DNA from: Myxocyprinus asiaticus
Taxonomy: Eukaryota; Chordata; Actinopteri; Cypriniformes; Catostomidae
Reading direction: 5' to 3'
Assembly (NCBI RefSeq): GCF_019703515.2
Contig: NC_059373.1
Coordinates: 14,830,281 to 14,894,280 of the forward strand
Length of the DNA: 64,000 nucleotides
The translations under genes and the position numbers were made by a program. The notes below the pieces were generated by a model, which was not told the DNA's origin, made no database searches, and saw only the letters and a program-made list of their open reading frames with translations. Below, in pieces: positions 1-12,766 of the stretch. Position 1 is the stretch's first letter, and every line of letters starts with the position of its first letter.

Positions 1-79
1 TCCATAACACTCTTTTCCAATTATCTGTTGTCCAATGTCTGTGTTACTTTGCCCATTCTAACATTTTCTTTTTTGTTTT

Positions 80-511
80 TAGTGTGTCAATAGGAAAAAT
101 ACATTTTAGACTCACAAACATTACTTTTGCAAATAGAAAAGATTAGAATAGAAGAACAGGGAGCCCTGCAACAGATGGCATGGCCCCCACAAAGCCCCCC
201 ACTGAACATCGGGTCAGTCTGGGATTACATGAAGAGACAGAAGCAACTGAGACAGCCTAAATAGATAGAAGAACTGTGGTGAATTCTCCAAGAAGCTTGG
301 AACATCCTATCTGCCAACAACCAAGAAAAACTGTGTCCAGGTGTACCTAGGAGAATTGGTACTGTTTTAAAGGCAAAGGTGGCCACACCAATTATGTTTA
401 CTGGACTTTGTATGATGTTAATTGATAAATGAAAACTATTTATGGCATTATTTTTGAAGACATCCTCACTATGCAACATTTTTCACAAGTGCCTACAACT
501 TTTGCACAGTA
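80..511 (+). mobile_element. Short Tc1-like nonautonomous element, copy A
   Basis: This stretch is closely similar to the reverse complement of 44554-45035, for example the shared GGGAGCCCTGCAACAGATGG and GTCAGTCTGGGATTACATGA. It resembles the decayed 3' end of a Tc1-type transposase gene. Its right end TTTGCACAGTA runs into a (TA)n tract. The left end is diverged, so the boundary is approximate. Confidence 0.65.
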
Positions 512-512
512 C

Positions 513-515
<3 letters not shown>

Positions 516-591
<76 letters not shown>
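516..591. repeat. (TA)n microsatellite
   Basis: About 38 uninterrupted TA units, four bases past the right end of the short Tc1-like copy A. Confidence 0.97.
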
Positions 592-599
<8 letters not shown>

Positions 600-937
600 T
601 TTAAATATCTTAATGTATGCACATGTCTTCAAGATTTTATTACTGAATACAGATTTAATTAAAAATATGTTTTATAAAAAATGCACTGGAAAAAAAAGCA
701 ATTTCTAACCAATTCAGTATTTTAGAGCTGACTGATATCTAAACATTTTAGAACTGATTGATCCCAAAAAATGGAAATTCTCATTAGGTCTGGAAATCAC
801 ATATGAAAAATTCCCTGGTATTTACATGTCATGAAAACCCTGTTATGTTGTCCAATTATGTCCAAACGTAGAAACTGTCACTTAGGGCTTCCGTAGAGCC
901 ACACACCAGCTTGCCGTGTCCATAAACAGATTTGGAT

Positions 938-943
938 CACGTG
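938..943. promoter_or_regulatory. CACGTG E-box about 150 bp upstream of the psmb2 start codon
   Basis: A palindromic CACGTG followed by AC lies 151 bp before the psmb2 ATG. USF/MYC/TFE-type bHLH-ZIP factors bind this motif. No TATA box is evident nearby. The role is inferred from position only. Confidence 0.35.
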
Positions 944-1093
944 ACAGTGAAGCGCTTTTCTGATGACGAGTAAACTGTGCGCCGCTTTTGAACTCCATCC
1001 AGCTTTTGCTGTGTAATGTCTGAGTGAGCTGCGCTGCAACACCATTTCCTAAATAGTGTGTATTGAAACGTTTATCTAAACTCAATTCGCAAC

Positions 1094-4000
1094 ATGGAAT
1101 ACTTGATCGGGATTCAAGGTCCAGACTTTGTTCTGGTTGCAGCAGATAATGTAGCAGCCAGCAGTATAATCAAGATGAAACACGGTGAGTTTGTCAGATG
1201 TGTAGCAGCATGTTAGCATCCCGGTAACCGGTCTGTCAGCCACATAACGACTCAAGTATGTCGATACAATTGTTACAGATCATAAGTATTAACCACATTT
1301 GACTGTTTATACATTTTTGTACTGTTTGCACCTATATGTCTCCCTGTTTCAAAATAGTTAGGAACTGTGAAGAAGTTCTAGCCGTGTTATCTTAGCTACT
1401 TTCTGCAAACATAGTTTGAGCGTTGAACGGATTTACATATTAATTTATTTGAAAGAGGGGTTTCTAGCCTGCTTAACTTCACTTAAACTGTATTTTAACT
1501 TTTCGTGGGAGCAAAACGTCAGTTATTTTCTGTCTGTGTGCTCGAGTGTCAGTTTTGAGTGGATGAGTTTGCGATTCTGTTGTGAAAGTGAAAGTATGAG
1601 CGCGTCAGACTCCAAACCTCCCTGACTTTACATTGACATCTATCCATTTGGCATATTTACAGAAAAGGAATAAAAAAAAAAATTGTAATTGATTTGCAGT
1701 AAAGAAGCAATAATGTGCATCCTTATTGTGATGTAGCCCTATTTAATCTAAACCTTATGTCAATGCCCAGCACAAGTTGCCAAGTCTTTACCACTCATTT
1801 TCTTTGTCAATATTTTGTTTTTTTCAAAATCAACTGACAAGTGTACAACTTGCTTAATAACGTGTAGACAATTGCAAAAGAACGGTGTTGCCATGGCGAC
1901 GCGATGAAGTAACGGCAAAAAATGGGAAACAGGAAGTGTCTCATATATTCTGCATGCACTGTGTGACTTAGTCTTTACCATTCATTTTCTTTGTAAATAT
2001 TCAGTTTTTTTTAAATCAACTGACATGTGTACAACTTGCTTAATATTGTGTAGAAAATTGCAAAAGAACTGCAGAGTATGAAACATGAAAGATCGTGCAA
2101 ATAAATCTACTTAGCCATCTCTGGGCATCTGACAAATCTGTGCATTAATGTGTTCCTTCTTTAAATAAGAACACTAATTAAAGACCACTAATACCTTGCA
2201 AATGTAAACAAGTTGTAGAGTACTTGCTAAAACTGACTATCTAGCAATCAGTGTGATAAGATCGTTTAAACATAGTGACCTGTGTTTGGCAGATTATGAC
2301 AAGATGTTCAAGCTCAGTGACAAGATCTTGCTCCTGTGTGTGGGTGAAGCCGGTGACACGGTACAGTTTGCAGAATACATCCAGAAAAATGTCCAGCTTT
2401 ACAAAATGAGAAATGGTAAGCATTAGTTTTTCCTCATTCCTGCTCAAGTATAACTGCTGTTAGTGAATGTAGTGGAAAGTATGCCGAAGTCTCTTTCATT
2501 TCTCTTTTCTCAGTCTAATGTGATGTCATTTACTTGATTTTTTTTTTACCTGTGGAATTAGTTTACTTCAGTGTTGCATATGTCTTTTTTGTCAGTGTTG
2601 AATTGCAGTGTTTTTTTTATTTTATTATTTTTGTTATTCTATAATAATATTGCATAGTTTGTCTAAATCAAGACCTCTATATGGATAAGCACTCATTCCG
2701 GCAGTTCTTTCTGTTGTTTTATGGATTTATCCTGATTTAATCTAAAAATGTCCCCTTTATCAGGATATGAGCTCAGCCCAGCAGCTGCTGCAAACTTCAC
2801 AAGGAAAAACCTTGCAGACTATCTGAGGAGTCGAGTGAGTACAGAACCTCTTATTTAACTTTTGCTAGCATCATTCTTTACATTGTTAAACTCAATCTAT
2901 ATACATATGAAACAAAGAAAATGTAATGTGATTAGTTTTTAAAATATATTTTTGTTCCTAGATGATCCTTACTCCATAAATGTTTGATATGACACAAAAT
3001 AAATGTTTGATATGACACAAACTATGTTGCATGGTTGTGGAAAACGACATATTTTTTAAAACAGTCAGTATGACTGGTTAGACTTTAAGGGTTAGTTCAC
3101 CCAAAAATGAAAATTCTCATCATTTACTCACCCTCATGCCATGCCAGATGTGTATGACTTTCTTTCTTCAGCAGAACACATTTGAAGAAAAATATCTTGG
3201 CTCAGTAGGTCCTTAAAATGGCAGTTGCTGGTGATCAGACTTTTAAAGCTCCAGAAATCACAGACAGCATAAATGTCATCCATATGAGTCCAGCTGTTAA
3301 ATTAATGTCTTTTAAAGCGATACAATCGCTTTTGGTGAGAAAAAGATCAATATTTAAGTACTTCTGAATTATAAGCCATCGCTTCTGGTCAGCATTAGTA
3401 TGCGCGTGTGACCTAATTGAATTGGCATGTTCACGTGAGAACTGATGCACGTGCGACACACCCGGAAGAGCAGCGCTGTTTACATCTGAGTAGGAGGAAC
3501 ACTGTACAGAAGCTTCATTGGTTTTTGTATCTGTGTGTTTTTCACAATGGTGCATTTGTTTACTTATCCTGGATGTCTCAACTGAGAGAAAAACACGAGA
3601 TTACGTCCGTAACATGCCAACGCGAATTCATCACACACGAATTCGTCACACCAGTGACCACGTGAACTCTGTGCTCTCTTGAATGCGTTTGCTGCTGAAC
3701 GGAAGGAGACCAAAATGGTAACTGACAGATATCCACAAATAAAGAGGCTAAATAACTGTCCTTTTATTGCAAATTAACTGTAATACTTCTCACATGGAGA
3801 CCTGCAGATTTTGTATAATAACAGGAACTTCGCTCACAGCAGGTCCAACGGTAATTGTTTTGAAATAATTTATTGTTGAAGGTGATGGATTTGTTAATTT
3901 TTTTTACATTTATTTGTGAATTTAGATATGCAACATCTTGGACAGGGTTTGAACATGCTGGTAGTTAAAGTATCTACTGTTGACACACTAATGCACAGCA

Positions 4001-7000
4001 TGCTGTAAGCAGGCTAAAACCCTTTCAGAGAAGTTGCATATCTAAATTCATCACCTTAAAACATGCTACAAAACTGTAAAGTCTCGATAAACTCATTTGT
4101 CTACTAACCGATTGGTTGACAATCGTCACCCATCCCTACCACGAAGACAGCAAATGGGATGTCTCTTGGGGCTGAGAAAGTGCTATAAGTTCGTAAGTCA
4201 GCACGCTTTAACTCACCTCGGCCTACTCTTCCTTAACTTAAACACTGCTTGCCCACAGAGCAAGAATAAATTAGTCCGTTTCAATATTTTTTTTTCTCTC
4301 TAATTTGCCTTAAAGCGGTGAATGTTTGGCTAATAGACATCTATCTTTTTATTCATATATTGATACTTGGATACTGCTGTAATCCCTGATGTCTATAAAT
4401 ATTTAACAGAAGTGTTTTCTTTTTCTCAAATTCTTATTTAGAGCACGATTACTTATAATTTTAGAGAATTAGAAGTAATCGTGCAACCGTATGCCATTTT
4501 TTAATTAAGTCAGGGTTTTAAGTATAGACCCGTTTCACACTTGTGCTTAACCCTTCGGGATGTTTAAATGAGAGAGGTGTCATGCACGCTTTAAGTGCCA
4601 GGTTTCTGAAAAAACAACTGGGCCTCTGGGGCTCCCCTGGAGTGTGAAATGGTCCTCTGATGAATCTTTTCAGAAAAAGAGAACATGAGAAAGAAGAGGT
4701 AGGCTACATGAAACAGTCTGATTAACCTGCACAAGCTTCATTGTCCATGATCGAATCCAACAAAAGGGACTGTTCTAAACAGGCACTTTACAGCCAAAAC
4801 CACATGTACAGTGGTCGTTTTATGTGTTTTGCTTTTGTTTTGAAATCATGACTGCATCCAAGTTTCCTTGAAGCTATCCCCAAAACAGTTCAGCAACAGT
4901 TTGCCATTATTGGCACACGTGAAACATTAGTGGCCGCATGTTCTTTCCCTGCACACTGACACAAATAATTACTGATGCCATATTGCAAGGCATTTCCCTG
5001 TTCCGCTACAGATGAACAATTAATATGGCAGATTGGGCAGAGATGCCGAAGACAAGAACATGTCCTAGGGCAGTGGGCAAGGGATGAGGAACACGGGAAC
5101 AGAGGACAAAAGACAGAAAGGCAGGATGAAAAGAACAGTACTCTTATCAGTCCAAATGCCCATCAGAAAAAGTCTTCATTGGTGCCCCTCTGATTTTTCT
5201 TTTTAAACATTGGGACTCAGGTGACTGGAAAGGCTGTTGTGTTTGAACTGTAGCTTATGAGGCAGGTGGGGAATGTATGAAACAGGTGTTGAGTTTATAC
5301 AGATAGGGGTAGATGACACTCGGGGGAATTTCTTTATAAATCTTGTCTTTCAACGAGCCCCCTGTTCGTGTAAACCCTTCCTGCTGGGAGTAAAGCATAT
5401 TGCACAGGTGAGCTTCTCTAGGGGGTGTTTACTCACCCAAACATGCCCCCAAAGATCTATGGAGAACAGGGGCATCCTGGATCAGATTAAATTCTCTCTC
5501 GTGGGTTGAAGTGGGAACAGTTTTATTATCATTTAATGTAAGAACTTTGACTCATTAATTGATATAATTTAATAAAAGTGAATGTCACTGACTGTAAACC
5601 TCCCTGCCCTAAGTGACGTAACACACACCTGTATCTCGATGAAATGGGAGTTGAAGATTCCCGCACCAGTTTCCAAGTTAGAAGTCTGACATAAAGTGTC
5701 ATTCCGTTGCACTTTCCCCAGTTGAAAGGTGGAAATTCAGACTCACCGAGTTGAATGGAACGCTTTATGAATCATCACAGCAACAATACGGAGCATTGTG
5801 GCTTTCCCACAGGAGTGAGCACCAGGTGCGTGTGGCAGTGGACTCAATGCATGCAGCAGGCAAGTGTTTCAAATGGCTAGACAGAGCGCAGCTAAATGGA
5901 ACAGAATGCAGTGTCTTCAAAACTGAAAGTGATTTGAAAATAGACGGTTCAGACAGTCATGAAAAAACTGGTGTGCGCTTACTAAGATTACTATGGTAAC
6001 CTGAAGGAAGAACAGACAGACGGAACAACAAGACGCAATTCAGCAGCCAAAGATGTTTGTCAGACATGTTATTATATATACAGTTATGTACATGTCATTG
6101 CCCCTCGAGTACTCAATGAGTACTCAAGTAATTATTCAGAGTACTCGAGTAGACAAAATGACCAAAATGCCCATCCCTACCCAACAGGAAGTCGGCCATT
6201 TTGGATTGAATGTGCATTTATGGAAAATTGAAGGCGTTGAACTTTTGAATACTCCTTGGAGATTCATGTGATTGTCTCTAAATTTAGGCAATATTGTGTC
6301 AAGACATTGAAGATGCTAAATTGCGAACAGATTTTTAATATTTTGAACGGTATCGCCATGGCGAAGCAATACATTTATGGCGAAAAATGGAAAGCATGAA
6401 GTGCCTTTTATCTTCTGTGTGCATTGTGCAATTTTGATAAATTCAGCTGTATATTTGGTAATGAGGGCTGATCACATTGATGCAGCTATTATGGGTCACG
6501 GTCATAGCGCCACCAACTGGCAGCAGGAAGTGTCACTTTTAACAGACTTTGAAATAGCCCTCTAGTCATTACATGAATTGCTTCAAAATTCTTTAGAATA
6601 ATGTCAAGACACTGCTGATGTAAATTTGTAAAGGGATATTTGATATCTTAAATTAGAGCCTGACCGATACTGATTTTAGAGGGGGAAAATTCACTGGTTA
6701 CCGATATGGTGGCCGATATAGTTAATTTTTGAGCTGGAATGAAAACAGACATTTCTATGTGGATTTTGCACCGATATGACTATGCAAAGGTACTAAGAAG
6801 GCTGCTTTCTTAAACAAATATTTTTATCAAAGAATATTTGACATTATTTATATACATTGTCAACCAATTCTTGAAATGAACACTGAGAAAATAAAGAATA
6901 AATAGAAATACAGTAAATAGCTAAATAAACATCAGTACTGTATGTTCAGTATCAGTCAGTTGTTGACCATTTAATTAAAGAATAAATTAAAATTATAGCT

Positions 7001-10000
7001 AAATAAAAATTAGTACTGTATGTTTAGTATCAGTCAATGGCTGACCATTTAAATAAAGAATAAATTAAAATAAAATAAATAGCTAAATAAACATCAGTAG
7101 TCCTGTTTAGTATCAGTCAAATGCTGACTATTTTAATACTGCCAGTCAATTAGGGGCAGGTTGTAAAACAAGAAGCATTTACACCTGCCGAGTCAAGAGA
7201 CTGTGACAGCGGTGTTACACTGTATTCTGCTATACAAGTTCAGGGGAAACTTTCAACGGTTGAAAACCAGACTTTTAAATACTACATTTTGTAAATGCAG
7301 CGACAGGAATTGTTCAGTTGAAGGGGGTACCAAACTGCGAATCCTGAACAAAACAGTTTGGTGAATACATGTTTACACATTAGCTTCCACTCAGCTGACA
7401 AGCAATGAAAGTAGCTACGTGGTTAGCTAGTTAGCTACAAGCTCATTGTCACGGAGAGTAAAAGATGGACTTTATTTACTTTCCAGCATTGCGTCTCACC
7501 AACTAGGTAACGTAGCGTGAAATCAACGCTCAACAGACACAGTCCACCACCGCACCGTTGTCTGTTGAGCTGCAAAAAGTTGCTCTTATGCTTACTTTTC
7601 AATCTGCAACGTTACTGAGTGCACTTACAAACTATAGCTGGCTAACATAGCGCCCTGTAATTGTTGCGCCCCCTTGAAAATGGGCGTGTAAGACGGCCTC
7701 TGTAGCACCCCCATTTTCACCTACAGTCACCAAACTTGGCACATATATAGTTCTCCTCAAGCCGGACAACTTTCATAATTATAGTCATTAGGTCCGCCCA
7801 GCAGGAAGTCGGCCATTTTGGATTTGAATATTGCAGTCTCTGAACTTTTAAATAATACTTCTAGGTGATTCATGAGACTGTCACCACATTTAGACAACAT
7901 TATGCCAAGACATTGAAGATGCTAAATTTTGAACAGATTTTGATATATTGAACTGTGTTGCCATGGTGATGCATTAAATTAATGGTGAAAAATGGGAAAC
8001 GGGAAGTTTCTAATATCTTCTGTGTGCAATGTGTGATTTAGATCAGATTTTCTTGACGCACGGACAGTCCTCGTCTGTGTGCACCGTCAGCACATACACC
8101 TGCTGTTGAATGCACTAAAGAGTATCACAAAGCAGTTTGTATTCGCTTGCAGTCAAAGAGTATATTTAAAAAAAAGACAACGCGGGCGCGATCCGATCCA
8201 GGACGTAGAAAAAACTAAATATACCTGGGCCTTGACTTCTCTGTGATTGGTTATAATGTGGAACTGCTGAAAACAAAATTTAAATAGAAATCTTTTACCT
8301 AATAGAAATAGAAAAATAGATTTTTTTATCAGACAGTCTTTTACCTAAAAGGAGTAGACCTAAATGGAATACTATAACACTTCACAGTTAGTTAATTGTG
8401 ACAGCTGTAATTGGCAATAATCTAGATTATGTATTAGATTAATTGTGCAATGCTAATTCAGTTTTAATAATATTTCATGGAAATGTAATAACTTGCTCCG
8501 GCTCTGAAACGACTTTCCTTTTCGTTTCACCAAGCACTCTTTTTTTTTTTTTTTTTTTGTGCCTCCTTAACCCCCAACCCAAACCCAATTGCAAATACAA
8601 TCACTGTTTACAAACAGATTTTCTGATTGACTCACCCATCTGCGGTTGGTCAAATCAACAGATAGTCCCACCACAAACTCAGGTAGTTGGTTGACCCAAA
8701 AATGTACATGTTGGACTGGTAAAATTGAGCAATGTTTTAATAGTGCCTCAGTATGACTGACTGGTTGTGTCTGCACAAATTGGGGAAAAAGTATTTTACC
8801 ATCAGAAGTATGACACATTTCACCTTCAAAGCTAGCTGATAACACAAGCTCAGCTGACTGCAGTGTAGATGGAGTGAAATCTCAGCATCTGAGAGCGATG
8901 GTGACAAAATGCAGGAAAGTGGATGTAGTTATAGCTGAACAGAGTTTTGTAAGTAGAGATAGTGAGAGTAAGATAGAGGGAGGAAGAGGACTAAAAGAAG
9001 TTTTAATGAGAGCTGGCATTGCTCCAGGCCATTGGGGTGAGGGCGGGAGAAGGAGGGGAGGAGAGAGGAGGTGGGTAGGTGCTCGCGGCAGCAGGGGTGC
9101 CGTCTTCCTGCAGATGTCACACTGCTGTTGACACCAGCGACCCCCCCCCACCCCCCCCAGACCGCTCCACACTCCCCTCACTCCCCTTTCTCGGCTGTTT
9201 CACACCCCTCCCTTTGCTCTCCCCCTTTCTCTCTCCATCTCTTACTTGCTCCCTGCATCTAATCCTACTGCTGCATCCGATGATATAACTTGATATGGTT
9301 TTTGGTTCTTTGGTCCAACATTCTGTGGTCAAATACATTTATATAATGACCGCTAAACTGTGTAATTGACAGTTGCCCCAGGCAACCGATTTCCCGCATA
9401 GCTGTGCAGGTTTCTTATTTCAGTCTGGGGTCTCTTTCTCCTCAAATAATATAATAATTTCAACTCGAATTAGTATTTCATGTGCATTTATTTATATTAT
9501 GTTAATAGCTGTGTAATAAGCAGGATCATGTACTGTCTTATCGCATGATAAAAGATCCATCACCTTCATGTCTGGGTTTATTTTGTGAAAATGACCGCAT
9601 GACTGTACATTGTTCCTCACCTGTTGGATTTATTGAATGAAGTTGTCAAAAAAGTGGTAAAACTCAAAGCTCTTTCGCTCTTTCTCTTTTTCAGACTCCA
9701 TACCATGTGAACCTGCTTCTGGCAGGATATGATGAGACTGATGGTCCAGGACTGTACTACATGGACTACCTGTCAGCACTTGCCAAAGCCCCCTTCGCTG
9801 CGCACGGATATGGTGCCTTCCTTACCCTCTCCATCCTGGACCGATACTACAGACCAGGTAAATCTACACTCTCCTTGAGAGGGTCAAGTTATTGCAGATT
9901 TTTTGTTTTGAAACCTGAACATTTTTCTGTTTTCTCCTTTTTTTTTCAGATCTGACTCGTGAGGAGGCCATGGATCTGCTGAAGAAGTGTTTAGAGGAGG

Positions 10001-12640
10001 TAAGATGCAGTCTCCATGTGCTGGTCTATTCATCCACATAGTTGAGTTCATAGTTCCTCTCATTCTAGTTAGCAGATTTTAAGTTAATTTGTGCTGCTAA
10101 CACTTCATTTACACCTCATGCCAAAATACCCAGTTCTGATTTTCTGCTCTAATGTTTTAAGTTGTAAACATAATCTTTTGAATATGGCCCATATCAAACA
10201 CTGGGCTAAATAGTTGTCAGAATTAATTATATCATCCAAAGCCATCTTTTCACTGCAAAGGTGGCACAGAAGCTGAATTGGCATATATGCCAAGAAAAGA
10301 TATATATCATAGACTGTTTATTGCTGCTCAGAGGTGGCATAAATGTATTCACACAGCAATTAAAATTACATATAAAATGTTATGACATTAATGTGTTTTA
10401 AATAAAAAAATATATGAATATAAAAATGTGAAATGAATGAAAATAGGAAATTACACTTTTGAATATGAAACTAAACTAAATGAAATGTCAACAACAAAGT
10501 TTAAAGGGATAGTTCACCCAAAAATTTAAATTCTCTCATTATTCACTTACCCTGATGCCATCCCAGATGTGTATGACTGTCTTTGTTCAGCAGAACACAA
10601 ATTAAGATTTTTAGAAGAAGATAGAGCTCTGTCAGGTCCTTATAATGCAAGTAAATGGGTGCCAGCACTTTGACGGTCCAAAAGTCACATATAGGCAGCA
10701 TAAAAGTAATCCACACGACTCCAGTCGATCAATGAATGTCAATTGTCAAATGAAACAAGTCAATAATTAAAACGTTTTTAACTTGAAATTGGCTCTTCCG
10801 TCCAGGGCTCTGATGCTGTTTGAATGGCCAACTTCTTACATGACTTTCGCTCTTCTGTCGACACACTTGCTTCACGCGACAGCTATGTGATGTGTCAACT
10901 GCTGGCAGGAAGCGCTTTTTAAAAGTTAATAACGTTTTAATTATCGATTTATTTTTTACACAAACATATCGATTTGCTGCAGAAGACATTCACTGATCGA
11001 CTGGAGTCGCATGAATTACATTTATGCTGCCTAAATTTGACTTTTGGAACGTCAAAGTGCTGGCACCCGTGTACTTGCATTATAAGGACCTGACAGAGCT
11101 CAGGTTTTTTTCTCCTAAAAATCTTCATTTGTGTTCTGCTGAAGAAAGACAGTCATACACATCTGGGATGGCATCAGGGTAAATGAATAATGAAAGAATT
11201 TTCATTTTGGGGTGAATTATACCTTTAAGGCTACTTTGATACTAGGGGGCTGAGGTGGGTCAGAGCAGGCATAATTTAGTCTTTTCGGCTTTTATGCAGC
11301 ATTCAGTCTTTACAAAGAATTTTGCGCAGGCACAGAGCAGCTTTAAAGGGATAGTTCACCCAAAAATTTAAATTCTCTCATCATTTACTCACCCTCATGC
11401 CATCCCAGATATGTATGACTTTCTTTCTTGTGCTCACACAAATGAAGAAATTTAGAAGAATATCTCAGTTCTGTTGGTCCTTGCAATCGAAGTGAATGGT
11501 GGCCAGAGCCTTCAAGGTTAAAAAAATCACGTAAAGGCAACATAAATGTAATCCATACGATTCCATTGGTTTAATCCATATCTTCAAAAGCAATATGATA
11601 GCTGTGGGATACAAACAGATCAATATTTAAGTCCTTGTTTACTATAAATTCTCCTCCCTGCCCAGAAGGTGGCGAAATGCATGAAGAATGTGAATCGCCA
11701 AACACAAAAAAATAATTTAGAGTAAAAAAGAACTTAAATATTGATCTGCTTCTCACCCACACCTATCATATTGCTTCAGAAGTTATGGATTTAACCACTG
11801 GAGTCTTATGGATTACTTTTATGCTGCCCTTTATGTGCTTTTGGGGCTTCAAAGTTTTGGTCACCATTCACTTGCATTGTGAGGACCTACAGAGCTGAAA
11901 TATTCTGCTAAAAATCTTCGTTTGTGTTCAGCAGAAGAAAGTCAGTCATACACATCTGGGATGGCATGAGGGTGAGTAAATGATGAGAATTTTTATTTTT
12001 GAGAGAACTTTTCGCTTAATACTAATCCATAGATTTAAAATTAAAATGTTAACTTCACTCATCAATCTTTAAAGCAAGTGTCACAACAGTTGAGAGCAAA
12101 TCAATCAATATATTATTTATTTTTTTATACCTGTATATATTTTGCACCTCTTTGGTTGATACTTAATATAGTGCATTTCATTTTTTTTTACCAAGGGTAA
12201 ATCAAGCACGCAATTAAGACAAATATTGAGTTCGATTGAATTTCGACCTACTGATACATATCCGATTTATTTTCACATATGAAAGTGGTCCAAATAGTAA
12301 TTGAAAATGTCACATTTATTGTGAAAAGTGGGGGAAGGAATCAGCCTTCTATCAGACTACTATTATCTGCGGTGTGAATGTAACCAAACTGAAATTGAGT
12401 AAAGGAAGTCTTTAGTTGTTTACAGGATGTCCATCTTTGAGCTTAATGTGTTTTTTGTTTTTTTTTAAACACTGTATATACAGTTCCAGTATATGGTCTT
12501 TTTGTAACTGTTTTGGCATGTTTTCTTTTCTCCAACAGCTCAACAAACGTTTTATCCTGAACCTGCCTTCATTCACTGTCCGTTTGATCGACAAGGACGG
12601 CATCCATGACATGGAGAAGCTCCCTGTGGGCTCCAAATGA
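1094..12640 (+). CDS. psmb2: Proteasome subunit beta type-2 (beta-4), complete, 6 coding exons
   Basis: Coding exons are 1094-1184, 2293-2415, 2764-2834, 9695-9857, 9950-9999 and 12539-12640. They join in phase to 600 nt, or 199 residues, against 201 in human. The start reads [18 protein letters not shown], which matches PSMB2 and has no propeptide, as expected for a beta subunit without its own active threonine. Other family blocks are [19 protein letters not shown] (exon 2), [19 protein letters not shown] (exon 3), [20 protein letters not shown] (exon 4) and [20 protein letters not shown] (exon 6). The protein is a structural member of the beta ring of the 20S proteasome core in cytosol and nucleus. 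All introns are GT/AG. Intron 3 is about 6.9 kb and full of repeats. The C-terminal tail after DGIHDMEKL differs from mammals, as is usual for this subunit. Identification is secure. Confidence 0.97.
1770..2075. repeat. Dispersed repeat with internal direct duplication (psmb2 intron 1)
   Basis: AGTCTTTACCACTCATTTTC and its neighbourhood (1775-1885) recurs at 1971-2068 with small changes. Between the copies lies GGTGTTGCCATGGCGACGCG, which is shared with the elements at 6160 and 7680. Confidence 0.65.
3085..3400 (+). mobile_element. TTAA-flanked inverted-repeat element, copy 1 (right end unclear)
   Basis: Starts TTAAGGGTTAGTTCACCC and continues with the family's CATTTACTCACCCTCATGCC block. 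The right terminal repeat was not found, so the copy is truncated or diverged. psmb2 intron 3. Confidence 0.7.
3400..6050. other. psmb2 intron 3, unclassified part
   Basis: AT-rich intron. Apart from the small hairpin at 4442 and an inverted pair around TGAATTTAGATATGCAAC (3914-3931) and GTTGCATATCTAAATTCA (4033-4050), no exon, RNA gene or named repeat was recognised. Confidence 0.5.
4442..4487. repeat. Short hairpin, 12-bp stem
   Basis: GCACGATTACTT and AAGTAATCGTGC are exact reverse complements around a spacer of about 20 nt. Possibly the remnant end of a transposon. psmb2 intron 3. Confidence 0.6.
6160..6570. repeat. Dispersed repeat related to 7680-8045 (psmb2 intron 3)
   Basis: AGGAAGTCGGCCATTTTGGA, AAGACATTGAAGATGCTAAA, TCGCCATGGCGAAGC and TATCTTCTGTGTGCA occur in the same order as at 7680-8045. 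No coding capacity recognised. Confidence 0.65.
6655..7640. mobile_element. ACCGATAT-rich interspersed element containing a tandem repeat
   Basis: Begins TTAGAGCCTGACCGATACTG and carries several CCGATAT words, as in known fish repeats. It includes three tandem units of about 80 bp at 6885-7133. No open reading frame of note; the right boundary is uncertain. psmb2 intron 3. Confidence 0.5.
6885..7133. repeat. Three-copy tandem repeat, unit about 80 bp
   Basis: Each unit contains AGAATAAATT(A/G)AAA, AGCTAAATAAAC/AAT and TTTAGTATCAGTCA then TGACCATTTAA. Units differ by a few bases and small indels. Confidence 0.75.
7680..8045. repeat. Dispersed repeat related to 6160-6570 (psmb2 intron 3)
   Basis: Same ordered blocks as at 6160-6570, preceded by CACCAAACTTGGCACATATA. 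About 1.5 kb from the other copy and in the same orientation. Confidence 0.65.
8050..9690. other. psmb2 intron 3, right part
   Basis: Contains a T tract near 8541-8558, a purine-rich then C-rich low-complexity stretch (8980-9250) and otherwise unremarkable AT-rich DNA. No supported feature. Confidence 0.5.
10501..11228. mobile_element. TTAA-flanked inverted-repeat element, copy 2 (long form)
   Basis: TTAAAGGGATAGTTCACCC at the left, and the reverse-complement block (ACATCTGGGATGGCATCAGG through a diverged GGTGAATTATACCTTTAA) at the right, about 728 bp. Long arms (roughly 250 nt) fold back on each other. psmb2 intron 5. Confidence 0.88.
11343..12019. mobile_element. TTAA-flanked inverted-repeat element, copy 3 (long form)
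   Basis: Same family as the preceding element and only about 115 bp after it, with the same conserved left arm and a right arm containing CATCTGGGATGGCATGAGGG. The right TTAA is kept but the terminal bases before it are diverged. psmb2 intron 5. Confidence 0.88.
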
Positions 12641-12704
12641 GCAACTTCTGTTATTCCCCTCTAGCCACACTCTTTTGTAATCTAAATGTAACCCTCTGTG
12701 CTCT

Positions 12705-12710
12705 AATAAA
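12705..12710 (+). promoter_or_regulatory. psmb2: psmb2 polyadenylation signal AATAAA
   Basis: A canonical AATAAA lies 65 bases after the psmb2 stop codon. It implies a very short 3' UTR that ends before the TTAA-flanked repeat at 12767. Confidence 0.7.
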
Positions 12711-12766
12711 TCATCGACCCCCTGTTAGTTATATGCTCTTCTTATTGTGTGTTTCTTCTTCCATTC

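Noticed and set aside
8874..9338. Overlapping frames in the purine-rich/C-rich stretch
   Set aside because: Low-complexity composition in psmb2 intron 3 with Pro/Ser/Arg-rich peptides and no domain.
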